A stretch of 20,719 nt of DNA from a virus: positions 1 to 20,719 of the IMG/VR virus record IMGVR_UViG_3300042505_000558. One strand, given 5' to 3'. The notes under the pieces were generated by a model. It was not told the DNA's origin and made no database searches. It saw only the letters and a list, made by a program, of their open reading frames with translations. Within the stretch, counting starts at the first letter, position 1. The number at the start of each line of letters is the position of its first letter. Shown here piece by piece: positions 7,845 through 15,767 of this stretch. A program made the position numbers and the translations under genes.

Positions 7845-8236
7845 TTTACGTAGAAGTAGCCGGCACAAAGAAGATAGAACTTCTTAAAGAGGCTTGCTAC
7901 TTCTATTTAAAACGGCTAAATATCTATAAGAAGACAATACCCTTAGATATCTATATCCACGTTTGTCGAATGGTTGTTTCTGGCCATTGTGCGTTTAACC
8001 ATGATTTTAAAGAACCAGAAATAACGGTATCACTTAACAAGAAACTAAGTGAAGAAGAGTTGTTAATAACGCTGGCACATGAATTGGTTCATGCCAGGCA
8101 GTTCCTTAGGAAGCAACTGACTAATGAGGGTAGAATACATTATTGGAAAGGTGTGGCTACTGATAATGAAGAATGGGAAGATGAAGCCTATGAACTTGAA
8201 CAAAATTTATATAGTGATTATTTAACATGGAAATAA
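7841..8236 (+). CDS. HExxH zinc metallopeptidase-like protein
   Basis: A 131-residue protein with a zinc-protease signature H80-E81-L-V-H84 in a helix (TLAHELVHARQF); a candidate third ligand is E115 in WEDEAYELE, the arrangement used by gluzincin-type families such as SprT-like and ImmA/IrrE peptidases. A Cys pair (C42, C50) lies upstream. The start overlaps the helicase stop (ATGA) with no separate ribosome-binding site, implying translational coupling to the helicase, so its dose is tied to the fork. A role in removing protein blocks from DNA (SprT-like) or in cleaving a host regulator (ImmA-like) are both possible; neither is shown. Catalytic residues look intact. Confidence 0.8.
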   Translation: MIYVEVAGTKKIELLKEACYFYLKRLNIYKKTIPLDIYIHVCRMVVSGHCAFNHDFKEPEITVSLNKKLSEEELLITLAHELVHARQFLRKQLTNEGRIHYWKGVATDNEEWEDEAYELEQNLYSDYLTWK

Positions 8237-9336
8237 CCAGAGAAGATGGCCTGTATTGTTTAAAAGCATTTAAAGATTATTTTGATAACTTTGATAATAT
8301 TGAACAATACATGCGTGATGAGAAATTAAAGTCGCTTGAGAATATGCCTGCGACTTTATTTCCAATTGAGGATGATTTGTTCTCAGATTTTGATATGCAC
8401 CCGAATGATATGGATATTGAAGTGTGTGAAATTCCAGGTGAACAATGGGAGACGCTAATGAAGATTACGTCCTCACATATCAATAAAGCTCCAGTTGGTC
8501 GAAATATTCAATTGGCTGTCCGTGAAAAGAAAACTAGTAAAGTTTTAGGGTTTATTCGTTTAGGTTCTCCAGTCATATACATGCGCCCACGTAATGAATA
8601 CATTGGACATGTGTTCTCACAAACATCGGAAGGGTCCAAACGATTTAACGAAGCAACTATGATGGGTTTTGTTATTGTACCTGCACAACCGTTTGGATTC
8701 AACTATCTTGGTGGTAAATTATTATCAGCGATTTGTACCTCACATGAAGTTAGACAAATCTGTAATAAAAAATATAATATGAATATGTGTTTGTTTGAAA
8801 CTACCAGTTTATATGGAAGTAGTAAAACAGTATCACAATATGACGGCATGAAACCATATATACGATTTAAGGGTTTGACGGATTCTGATTTTGTTCCAAT
8901 GATGCACGGTGAAAGATATTGGAGTCTAAAAAAATATCTAGAGGATAGATATGGTGACTTATTGGAAGGCGAGGAATCAACCACAAGTCGCAAATTGAGA
9001 ACGTTCACCAAGATGATAGCATTAACCAAAGCTGTTCTAAAAGGAACACCCGATGGTGATGATTTCAATAAAACTATTGAAAATGCCAAGGCTTTGACTG
9101 AAAAGAAAAGATATTATATTTCTGATTATGGTTTTAAAAATACAACTGAATATGTTGGTAACAAAACCGATACATTAGTACCTGGTGAAAACTACGAGAA
9201 ACACAATTTAGAAAATATTATTGAGTGGTGGAAAAGTAAAGCGGCCAATCGTTATGAAACTTTAAAATCAGAAGGTCGATTAAGAAAAGAATTAGAAATC
9301 TGGACATCTGGAAAAGATATTCAGATAATTAGATAA
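8227..9336 (+). CDS. DruA/DUF4338-like protein of the replication operon
   Basis: A 369-residue protein whose middle (about 88-220) resembles the DUF4338 domain found in DruA of Druantia anti-phage systems. In order: VGRNIQLAVRE, VLGFIRLGSPV, R-x-EYIG, FVIVPAQPFGFNYLGGKLLSAI, YNMNMCLFETTSLYG and a YIRFKG end. These line up with DUF4338 elements (GR-x-L-x-YL, LG-x-I-x-F, RD-x-x-IGW, RFLILP-x-V, LASHLL, YG-x-x-P-x-LLETFVD). The C-terminal third is helical and charged. No obvious nuclease or ATPase motif is seen. It overlaps the metallopeptidase by 10 bases. The family call is from recalled patterns and needs a profile search; a DNA-binding or processing role is inferred from its replication context. 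Confidence 0.6.
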   Translation: MEITREDGLYCLKAFKDYFDNFDNIEQYMRDEKLKSLENMPATLFPIEDDLFSDFDMHPNDMDIEVCEIPGEQWETLMKITSSHINKAPVGRNIQLAVREKKTSKVLGFIRLGSPVIYMRPRNEYIGHVFSQTSEGSKRFNEATMMGFVIVPAQPFGFNYLGGKLLSAICTSHEVRQICNKKYNMNMCLFETTSLYGSSKTVSQYDGMKPYIRFKGLTDSDFVPMMHGERYWSLKKYLEDRYGDLLEGEESTTSRKLRTFTKMIALTKAVLKGTPDGDDFNKTIENAKALTEKKRYYISDYGFKNTTEYVGNKTDTLVPGENYEKHNLENIIEWWKSKAANRYETLKSEGRLRKELEIWTSGKDIQIIR

Positions 9337-9352
9337 CATAAGGAATATAAAC

Positions 9353-9637
9353 ATGGCACTCTCATTAGACGCACAAAACATATTAAAACAATATGAAACA
9401 TTAGATGATGACTTTGGTTTCTCAGCTGTATCTGAAGAAGATTACAATTCAGTTATTAATAAAACAGCCGAAACTGCGGATGATTATAAGACCAGATTAC
9501 ATGAGGTCGAAAAGTTAATTATTCCTTTTTTACAGAAGTTGTATGCTACATCTGATAAGGAATATATCTATTGGCCTAATCGTAAACCAATCATTGAAGG
9601 TCAACTAAATAAAATATTGAAATTAACACGTGGATAA
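9353..9637 (+). CDS. Small helical conserved protein, function unknown
   Basis: A 94-residue protein starting MALSLDAQNILKQYE. It is mostly helical and acidic at the N-terminus, with a distinctive end EYIYWPNRKPIIEGQLNKIL preceded by a helix (KLIIPFLQKLYA). Short proteins with a helix followed by a YI-x-WPNR element occur in cyanophage-type T4-like genomes as conserved unknowns; this is recalled, not searched. An AAGGA site lies nine bases before the start, the 16-base gap being the largest in this stretch. It closes the replication run; the sugar genes follow two bases later. Confidence 0.75.
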   Translation: MALSLDAQNILKQYETLDDDFGFSAVSEEDYNSVINKTAETADDYKTRLHEVEKLIIPFLQKLYATSDKEYIYWPNRKPIIEGQLNKILKLTRG

Positions 9638-9639
9638 TT

Positions 9640-10308
9640 ATGAATATTTTTGTTATTACCTCAATCTTGCGACCTAAGATTGGTATTATTGATTTTGAAA
9701 TCAGATATCAACAAACACTCAAAACAATCCAATCTATTAAAGATAAAGCGCCAGGTTCAATCATTCTTTTATTGGATTCGTCACCTGAACTAGAAGACTA
9801 CAAGATTGAACGTTTGAGAAAAGAAGTAGATTATTTTATTTCTTTATCCAATCATACTCTTGCAATCGATTTAGCAACAAAAGGCTTAAAAAGTCCAGGC
9901 GAGTGTTATATTATGATTGTAGCTTTGGATGTTATTAGAAATCTATCATTGACAAACATCAATAGAGTATTTAAAATTACAGGACGTGCTGAGTTAACCG
10001 ATAACTTTCATATCGAAGATTATGATAATCCAGAAATGCAAGGAAAATATGTTTTCAAAACACCTGTCGTTTCTTGGATGACATCACAATTAAAATTGGT
10101 AGATACTCGTTTATGGTCGTTTGATTATTCTATGTTGGAAGATGCTGATAAATTAATACGTCAAACATACGAAGATTGTATGTCAAAACCACAGTTTGAT
10201 TTAGAGCATACATATTATAGACTGTTAGATAAAACTAAATTATTTGAAAAAGATGTGATTGGGTTAACATGCCAATTAGCATCTTGTGGGACAATTATAA
10301 ATGAATAA
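9640..10308 (+). CDS. Possible glycosyltransferase-like protein opening the sugar cassette
   Basis: A 222-residue protein. The start (MNIFVITSILRP), a hydrophobic strand at 41-46 (IILLLDSSPE) and the segment INRVFKITGRAELTDNF resemble a GT-A-like nucleotide-sugar binding fold, and NHTLAIDLATKGLKSPGECYI resembles the region ahead of the acceptor site in such enzymes. A canonical DXD motif is not evident, so activity is uncertain and it could be a degenerate or accessory member. It overlaps the next glycosyltransferase by eight bases and belongs to the five-gene block 9640-13577. Confidence 0.5.
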   Translation: MNIFVITSILRPKIGIIDFEIRYQQTLKTIQSIKDKAPGSIILLLDSSPELEDYKIERLRKEVDYFISLSNHTLAIDLATKGLKSPGECYIMIVALDVIRNLSLTNINRVFKITGRAELTDNFHIEDYDNPEMQGKYVFKTPVVSWMTSQLKLVDTRLWSFDYSMLEDADKLIRQTYEDCMSKPQFDLEHTYYRLLDKTKLFEKDVIGLTCQLASCGTIINE

Positions 10309-11023
10309 TCCATTAGTGACAATTATTACACCAACAACCGGCACAAAACATTTAGAACAATGTGTCGATTCTGTAGCAAACCAATCATATAAAAATATTC
10401 AGCACTTAATAGTTGTTGATGGTAAAGAGCATAGAAAGAAAGCCGAACAACAGATTCGTTCAGATGCTGATGTTTTGGTATTACCATACAACACAGGCCA
10501 TGACCAATACAATGGCCATCGAATATACGGCGCCTCTACTTTCTTAGCTAAAGGTGCTTACTATATTTTCTTAGATGAGGATAATTGGTTAGAACCTAAT
10601 CATGTTGAAAGTTTAGTCAATTCAATAGATAATAACGGTTGGGCTTACACCTTACGTAAAATAGTTGATACGGAAGGAAACTACATATGTAATGATGATT
10701 GTGAATCACTAGGTAATTGGCAATCAATTTTAAATGATTATTTTGTTGATGTTAATTGTTATATGGTTCGTAAAGATGTAGCTTTAAATTTTGCTCCTGG
10801 TTGGTATCGTAGAGCTAGACACCCACAAGAACAACCGGAAGTGGACCGCTTATTGAGTGGATGGTTAAGACAAAATAATTTCAAAGCAAATTGTACCGGA
10901 GATTATACGGTAAATTATCGAGTTGCTAGTCGAGCGGACTCCGTAACAGGTGAGTTTTTCTTAAAAGGTAATGAATATATGAAACAAAGATTGAACGGAG
11001 AATTTCCATGGCGAAAGATTTAA
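10301..11023 (+). CDS. Glycosyltransferase family 2 (GT-A fold)
   Basis: A 240-residue enzyme with the GT2 layout: strand VTIITPTTG at 6-14, CVDSVANQSYKNIQHLIVVDG at 21-41, and YYIFLDEDNWLEPNHVESL at 88-106, in which D92-E-D94 is the metal-binding DXD. A second acidic patch (PQEQPEVDRLL) near residues 175-185 could supply the catalytic base. It would transfer a sugar from a nucleotide-sugar donor, in the cytoplasm because no signal peptide or membrane segment is seen. The acceptor is unknown; phage glycosyltransferases decorate virion proteins, DNA or host envelope. It overlaps both neighbours (8 and 16 bases), implying coupled translation. Confidence 0.88.
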   Translation: MNNPLVTIITPTTGTKHLEQCVDSVANQSYKNIQHLIVVDGKEHRKKAEQQIRSDADVLVLPYNTGHDQYNGHRIYGASTFLAKGAYYIFLDEDNWLEPNHVESLVNSIDNNGWAYTLRKIVDTEGNYICNDDCESLGNWQSILNDYFVDVNCYMVRKDVALNFAPGWYRRARHPQEQPEVDRLLSGWLRQNNFKANCTGDYTVNYRVASRADSVTGEFFLKGNEYMKQRLNGEFPWRKI

Positions 11024-11880
11024 TTATTGGTGTATGTTCTAATTACAAGTTTAACGATGTGTTGCCTTGGGTTAGGTCATCTAAAGAATGTGGTTTCAAA
11101 GGTGATGTTGTTTTAGTTACCATAGAAATGGATGAAGAAACAAATAAACAGATTGAAGCGGAAGGTGTGATTGTTGTTCGTGCTAAACGAAACAGTGACA
11201 TGATGATACACATGGAAAGATTCTATCATGTCCATAAGTATTTGTCTGAAAATCCAGATTATGTGTATGTTATTTCTACAGATGTGCGAGATGTAATCTT
11301 CCAAAACGACCCGTCTGAATGGTTTGAATTCTTTACCAAAGGAATCGTTTCTTCTGGTGAAGCAATCTTGATTAAAGATGAGGAATGGAATAGAAATAAC
11401 ATAATCAAAAACTTCGGCGAGTATTTCTATAATGAATTCAAAGAGAAGATTGTCCAATGTGTTGGTGTCTTAGGCGGGCAATCACATTACATGAAAGATT
11501 TGTGTTTTTACATTTATCAAATGTCGCTGAATCGTCCAGATTGGGTTGCAGACCAAGCAGCTTACAATGTTATTGTTCATAGTAGTCCTTGGAAACAATT
11601 AACACACTTTGCTAATTTAGCAGATGGATGGGCTATAAATGCTCATGTAACCAACTATGACCGTTTGATGGACCACTTCAGCCCTCATCTGTTGGAAGAA
11701 AGACCAGTATTTGAAAATGGACGAGTTAAGGTTAGAAAAACAGGGCTCGAATTCTATATTGTCCATCAATATGACCGTGTCAAAGAATGGAAGAAATACT
11801 ATGAAGAAAAATATGGTATAAAAATCAATTCACAATATACACCAGATGAAGATGTAATTGTTATTAATACAGGAGTTTAA
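11008..11880 (+). CDS. Glycosyltransferase-like protein with TDVRD motif
   Basis: A 290-residue protein. YVYVISTDVRDVIFQNDP at about 85-102 is characteristic of a group of GT-A-type enzymes in which D92/D95 would bind metal and nucleotide sugar. DWVADQAAYNVIVH at 186-199 resembles the acceptor-side acidic helix of such enzymes, and a late H-x-YDR (VHQYDR) may bind diphosphate. No membrane segment is present. The ATG at 11008 has GGAGAATTTCC upstream and overlaps the GT2 gene by 16 bases. Donor and acceptor cannot be told from sequence. Confidence 0.7.
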   Translation: MAKDLIIGVCSNYKFNDVLPWVRSSKECGFKGDVVLVTIEMDEETNKQIEAEGVIVVRAKRNSDMMIHMERFYHVHKYLSENPDYVYVISTDVRDVIFQNDPSEWFEFFTKGIVSSGEAILIKDEEWNRNNIIKNFGEYFYNEFKEKIVQCVGVLGGQSHYMKDLCFYIYQMSLNRPDWVADQAAYNVIVHSSPWKQLTHFANLADGWAINAHVTNYDRLMDHFSPHLLEERPVFENGRVKVRKTGLEFYIVHQYDRVKEWKKYYEEKYGIKINSQYTPDEDVIVINTGV

Positions 11881-11881
11881 T

Positions 11882-12772
11882 ATGAAAGTTATTGTTACCG
11901 GCGGATGTGGATTTATTGGTTCAAATCTGGTTGACAAATTGATAGATATGGGTTATGATGTATCAGTAATTGATGATGAATCAGCAACAGCACATGAACG
12001 TTTCTATTATAATAAAAAAGCAAGATATTACAAATATGATATATGTGATTATGTGGATGTTCGTCCTTTATTTGAAAATGTCCAATATGTTTTCCATTTG
12101 GCAGCCGAATCACGTATTCAACCAACATTAGAAAATCCAATTGGTGCAGTTAAGACCAATACTCTAGGCACTGCTACTATTTTACAATGTGCTAAGGAAG
12201 CTGGCGTTAAACGAGTAATGTATTCTTCCACATCTTCAGCTTATGGTTTGAAAAATACACCACCATTATCTGAGAATATGATTGAAGACTGTCTAAATCC
12301 TTACTCAGTATCTAAAGTTGCTGGTGAGAAATTATGTCACATGTATACGGAATTGTTTGGACTAGAAACTATTTCATTCAGATATTTCAATGTGTATGGA
12401 CCGAGAGAACCTAGACGTGGTCAATATGCGCCAGTGATTGGTCTATTTTTACGTCAACGGGCAGCTAATGAACCATTGACTGTTGTTGGAGATGGCACAC
12501 AAAAACGAGATTTTACTCATGTCAATGATGTTGTACAAGCGAACATCACATGTATGACAGAAGGTAAACCTGGAGAATTATACAATGTTGGCACCGGTAC
12601 AAATCATTCTGTGTTAGAATTAGCAAACATGATTTCTAAAGACATTTCTTTTATTCCTGCTAGACCAGGTGAAGCAAAAGAATCTCTAGCCAATAATGAC
12701 CGATTAATGGGCCTAGGTTGGAGACCAACTATTAAACTTGAAGATTATATTAAGGAACAATTGAATGGGTAA
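11882..12772 (+). CDS. NAD-dependent NDP-sugar epimerase/dehydratase (SDR family)
   Basis: A 296-residue extended SDR enzyme. The Rossmann motif is G7-G-C-G10-F-I-G13, the catalytic triad is formed by S116-T117 in SSTSSAYG and Y141-xxx-K145 in YSVSK, and FRYFNVYGPRE and YNVGTG are the usual nucleotide-sugar binding parts. It most resembles UDP-glucose or UDP-GlcNAc 4-epimerases, but 4,6-dehydratase or other epimerase activity is not excluded. The ATG at 11882 has CAGGAG upstream; a start 24 bases earlier would overlap the previous gene without a better site. It would supply an activated sugar for the adjacent transferases. Confidence 0.93.
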   Translation: MKVIVTGGCGFIGSNLVDKLIDMGYDVSVIDDESATAHERFYYNKKARYYKYDICDYVDVRPLFENVQYVFHLAAESRIQPTLENPIGAVKTNTLGTATILQCAKEAGVKRVMYSSTSSAYGLKNTPPLSENMIEDCLNPYSVSKVAGEKLCHMYTELFGLETISFRYFNVYGPREPRRGQYAPVIGLFLRQRAANEPLTVVGDGTQKRDFTHVNDVVQANITCMTEGKPGELYNVGTGTNHSVLELANMISKDISFIPARPGEAKESLANNDRLMGLGWRPTIKLEDYIKEQLNG

Positions 12773-13577
12773 TATTTCTATTGTAACGGCCTTCTTTGAC
12801 ATTGGCCGAGAAACTTGGACACAAGATAAAGGTCTACCTCATTACCTTTATCGTCCATTACAAACATACTTCGACAGGTTTGCTAACATGGCACAACTTG
12901 ATAATGAAATGACCATTTTTACAACACCAGATTTGGTTGATAAAGTATGGGAATATCGTAAAGGTAAAGAAGATAAGACAACCGTTTCTGCGGTTGACTA
13001 TGCTTCTGAGTTTAAAGACTTACGTTTAGCTATTGCCGCTGTCCAAACTAATCCAGAATATCAAAAAAGAATTAATCCAAATCAAGTTCGTAATCCTGAA
13101 TATTGGTCAGCAGATTATGTTCTAGTTAATACATTGAAAGCACATTTTGTTAATCGTGCAATCACAAATGGTTTCGCTACTAAAGAATTGGTTGCGTGGG
13201 TTGATTTTGGTTATTGTCGTAATGTGGAAGAATTTATCAAAGGTACAGAATGGAATTATGATTTTGACCCATCTAAAATGACATTGTTTAGATTGAAAGA
13301 ATTTGACCCAACTAAAACTATCTTGGACTTGATTGTAAACAATGATGTACATATGACTGGTGGTGCTATTGTTGGTGGTAAAACAGTTTGGCCAACATTT
13401 GATGCTTTAGTTCAACATGCGTTTAATGAATTATATAAAAATGATTTAATAGATGATGACCAAACATTATTGTTAATGGCATCGTTGTTGAAACCGGAAA
13501 TATTCAAAATATATGATGTTACACACGGAGAAGATTGGTTACGTCATAATTCAGTTTTTAATAAATATAATACATAA
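12765..13577 (+). CDS. HtrL/YibB-family protein, likely sugar-related
   Basis: A 270-residue protein matching the HtrL/YibB pattern (PF09612 as I recall it): an N-terminal VTAFFDIGRE, DYVLVNTLKAHFV, AWVDFGYCR with D147, TGGAIVGGKTVW and a late DDDQTLL at 230-236. Length is near that of E. coli YibB (about 285), encoded by the LPS-core gene cluster; the biochemical role is poorly defined, with a transferase fold suspected. It overlaps the epimerase by eight bases and is the last sugar gene. Its stop codon lies inside the first late promoter motif of the next unit (CATAAATA, 13573-13580). Confidence 0.8.
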   Translation: MGNISIVTAFFDIGRETWTQDKGLPHYLYRPLQTYFDRFANMAQLDNEMTIFTTPDLVDKVWEYRKGKEDKTTVSAVDYASEFKDLRLAIAAVQTNPEYQKRINPNQVRNPEYWSADYVLVNTLKAHFVNRAITNGFATKELVAWVDFGYCRNVEEFIKGTEWNYDFDPSKMTLFRLKEFDPTKTILDLIVNNDVHMTGGAIVGGKTVWPTFDALVQHAFNELYKNDLIDDDQTLLLMASLLKPEIFKIYDVTHGEDWLRHNSVFNKYNT

Positions 13578-13580
13578 ATA
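13560..13580 (+). promoter_or_regulatory. Tandem late-type promoter elements AATAAATA and CATAAATA
   Basis: AATAAATA at 13560-13567 and CATAAATA at 13573-13580 sit 33-54 bases before the start of the ligase-like gene. Both fit NATAAATA. The second spans the stop codon of the sugar cassette, and the flank GTATTATTACG is AT-rich. The distance of the second copy to the start matches the other late elements in the window. Confidence 0.6.
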
Positions 13581-13613
13581 AGTATTATTACGACCACAGA
13601 GCGTTGTTATTCC

Positions 13614-14789
13614 ATGAAAAATATAAAACACTTCCTAAAAGAACAGACCGAGGGTGAAGGTGAAAAACTCAAGCATATTGAGCACCTAGAAGACCATCCT
13701 ATCAATGATGGCGCTAAGGGGTTTCAACATGCAGTTGGCGCTTTACAAAAAGTAAAGCAACATGTTGATATGAAACATACAAGTCCTGATTTAGCCATGA
13801 AACATGATGGTTCTCCATCTATTGTGTATGGACACCATCCTGATACCGGTAAATTCTTTGTCGCTTCAAAGAGTGCATTTAATAAAACACCAAAAATCAA
13901 TTACACAAATGCAGATATTGAGGCCAATCATGGTCATGCTCCAGGTTTGGTTGATAAATTAAAATCAGCTTTAAAACATCTACCTAAAGTTTCACCTAAA
14001 AAGGGTGTGTTTCAAGGTGATGTTTTATATTCAGAAGGTGATGTCAAAAAAGACTCAGGTAAAGTTCAATTTAAACCAAATACTATTACATATTCAGCTA
14101 AAGAAAATAGTCCAGACGGTCAAAAAATAGCAAAATCTAAATTTGGATTATATACACATACAGAATATCGTGGTAATGATAGTGCTTCTATGAACGCTCA
14201 TTTTGATCCAGATTTAACTAAATTTAAAGACCATCCAGATGTTTATCATAGAGAACCTGGCCATGACACATCTAAAGTTAGTATTAGTCCAGAAGAAAAA
14301 GAGCAATATGACCACCATTTAAAAGCTGCTATGGATTTACACACAAAACATGGCCATCAAATGTATGGCCCAATTGAAAAAGTGAAAGACCATGTAAAAA
14401 CATATATCAATACAACTGTTAGGACCGGAGAAGAACCAAGTTCTGAAGGTTTACAACACCATCTGATAACTAATTATGGTAAAGCTATTGATAAGTTAAA
14501 AACACCACAATCTAAAAATAAAAAATCTGACGAATTAAAAGGCCACGTTAATCATGTTCAGGTTAATCAAAAACATTTTGAGAATTTCTTTAAATTACAT
14601 AGACACTTACAAGTTGCTAAAGATTCCTTAGTTCGTTCATTATCCAAACACACTGGTGGACTAGACCATGAAATTGCTGGCAAAAAAGTCAAACCAGAAG
14701 GTTTTGTGATTAACCACGAAGGCCGCCCAACAAAATTGAATGATAGACATGAATTTAATAAGATGAACTTTTTGGCGAGGAATCCATGA
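13614..14789 (+). CDS. DUF6267-type ligase-fold nucleotidyltransferase, capsid-targeting-like N-terminus
   Basis: A 391-residue protein. It carries the covalent nucleotidyltransferase signature: motif I K63-H-D65-G66 (MKHDGSPSIVYG), a motif III-like VFQGDVLY at 132-139, a KFGLYTHTEYRG segment near 176-187, motif IV E362-G363-F-V-I and motif V K374-L. SAFNKTPKINYTNADI and FKPNTITYSA match the DUF6267 family of phage proteins as I remember it. It may therefore seal or cap nucleic-acid ends by a Lys-AMP intermediate, though the substrate is unknown. The N-terminus MKNIKHFLKE has F7-L8 and E10, like the T4 capsid-targeting sequence MKTYQEFIAE cleaved after E10. Rich in His and Lys. First gene of the late unit; its stop overlaps the next start. 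Confidence 0.75.
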   Translation: MKNIKHFLKEQTEGEGEKLKHIEHLEDHPINDGAKGFQHAVGALQKVKQHVDMKHTSPDLAMKHDGSPSIVYGHHPDTGKFFVASKSAFNKTPKINYTNADIEANHGHAPGLVDKLKSALKHLPKVSPKKGVFQGDVLYSEGDVKKDSGKVQFKPNTITYSAKENSPDGQKIAKSKFGLYTHTEYRGNDSASMNAHFDPDLTKFKDHPDVYHREPGHDTSKVSISPEEKEQYDHHLKAAMDLHTKHGHQMYGPIEKVKDHVKTYINTTVRTGEEPSSEGLQHHLITNYGKAIDKLKTPQSKNKKSDELKGHVNHVQVNQKHFENFFKLHRHLQVAKDSLVRSLSKHTGGLDHEIAGKKVKPEGFVINHEGRPTKLNDRHEFNKMNFLARNP

Positions 14790-15766
14790 TAAATTTTAGC
14801 GAATTATTATCAGAAGGTCGCGGCGTTATAAATGCTACCAATGAAAGACACATGAAGAATTACTTGATGCCACATCAAGGCTCTGGTGAATTTTCCCATA
14901 CAACAGCCAAAGACCATGGTGAGTTGCCAGCTGGGTCTAAAGTTAAAATTAATAAAGTAGAATGGAATTATCCAACACCCAAATCGACACAGGGTAAATG
15001 GCACGTAGAAGCGGAAGACGAGAAAGGTAATAAACATTACATGCCTGCTTCTAAATTATACAAACCTGGCGAAGAATCTGAAAATAAAGGCCACAAATAT
15101 GAAAAAGACTTTGTTGAGAGATTGAAAACACATGGTATTATGCCAAAACATTTAGCTGGTGCAGGTTCTACAGCTGGTACCGATTTCGTGGCGGAACATA
15201 AGAAAAAAGGTGAATTTCATGCCGGTACAGTTAATGGTGATTTATTAGAAGGCGAAACAAAAGAAGGTGTTACTGCCGCTATGGGCCAATTAACAGTCCA
15301 TCATAATAAAGAAAAAGGTTGGCACATTAGTGATAAAGCTCGTGCTTTGAGACCTAAGTATGCTGCAGCAATTGAAAAGGCTGGTATAATTGACCATATG
15401 AATAATCATATTCCTGATCCAGAACAACAAGAAAAAACAGCATCTGGTCGAGCAAAAACTATTAGTGTTAAACATCCTGATTTGGAACCAGCACATGATT
15501 ATTTGAAAGACCATCATGTCAAATTACTACAAGTTGGTGGATATGGTACATACAGTGTGGGCGGAAAAGATGTAACTGGCCATGGTCTTCCATCTATATC
15601 AGGTAAGGGTAAATGGAGTATTAGGCAGAAAGCTGAAAAACAAACGAATGCTAGAACTGTTGCTTTTCAGCCTGATGGTAAAAAAGGTTTGGATAAAAGT
15701 CATGTAGATTTGGATAATGACGAACATCTACAACAATTTAAGAAAACATTAGGACATATCGATTAA
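14786..15766 (+). CDS. PD-(D/E)XK nuclease-like protein, capsid-targeting-like N-terminus
   Basis: A 326-residue protein without a family I recognise. Residues 46-95 look like a small beta-barrel (GELPAGSKVKINKVEW, KWHVEAEDEKGN). Residues 101-185 fit a PD-(D/E)XK core: helix with E106 (GHKYEKDFVERL), a strand ending D133 (GTDFVAE), then E157-x-K159 (LLEGETKEG), and Q168 on the next helix (AMGQL). Residues 215-326 are basic with a GGYGTYSVGG hairpin. It may cut or bind DNA, like a resolvase or recombination nuclease; this is fold-pattern inference. The N-terminus MINFSELLSE-G has L7-L8 and E10 before Gly, fitting the T4 prohead protease rule (L/I)-x-E|(A/G/S). Start overlaps the ligase-like stop in ATGA with GAGGA upstream. 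Confidence 0.7.
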   Translation: MINFSELLSEGRGVINATNERHMKNYLMPHQGSGEFSHTTAKDHGELPAGSKVKINKVEWNYPTPKSTQGKWHVEAEDEKGNKHYMPASKLYKPGEESENKGHKYEKDFVERLKTHGIMPKHLAGAGSTAGTDFVAEHKKKGEFHAGTVNGDLLEGETKEGVTAAMGQLTVHHNKEKGWHISDKARALRPKYAAAIEKAGIIDHMNNHIPDPEQQEKTASGRAKTISVKHPDLEPAHDYLKDHHVKLLQVGGYGTYSVGGKDVTGHGLPSISGKGKWSIRQKAEKQTNARTVAFQPDGKKGLDKSHVDLDNDEHLQQFKKTLGHID

Positions 15767-15767
15767 A

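Noticed and set aside
8703-9089. 128-residue minus-strand ORF
   Set aside because: Fully antisense to the DruA-like gene, which has consistent frame, overlaps and family-like motifs; no promoter or ribosome-binding site found.
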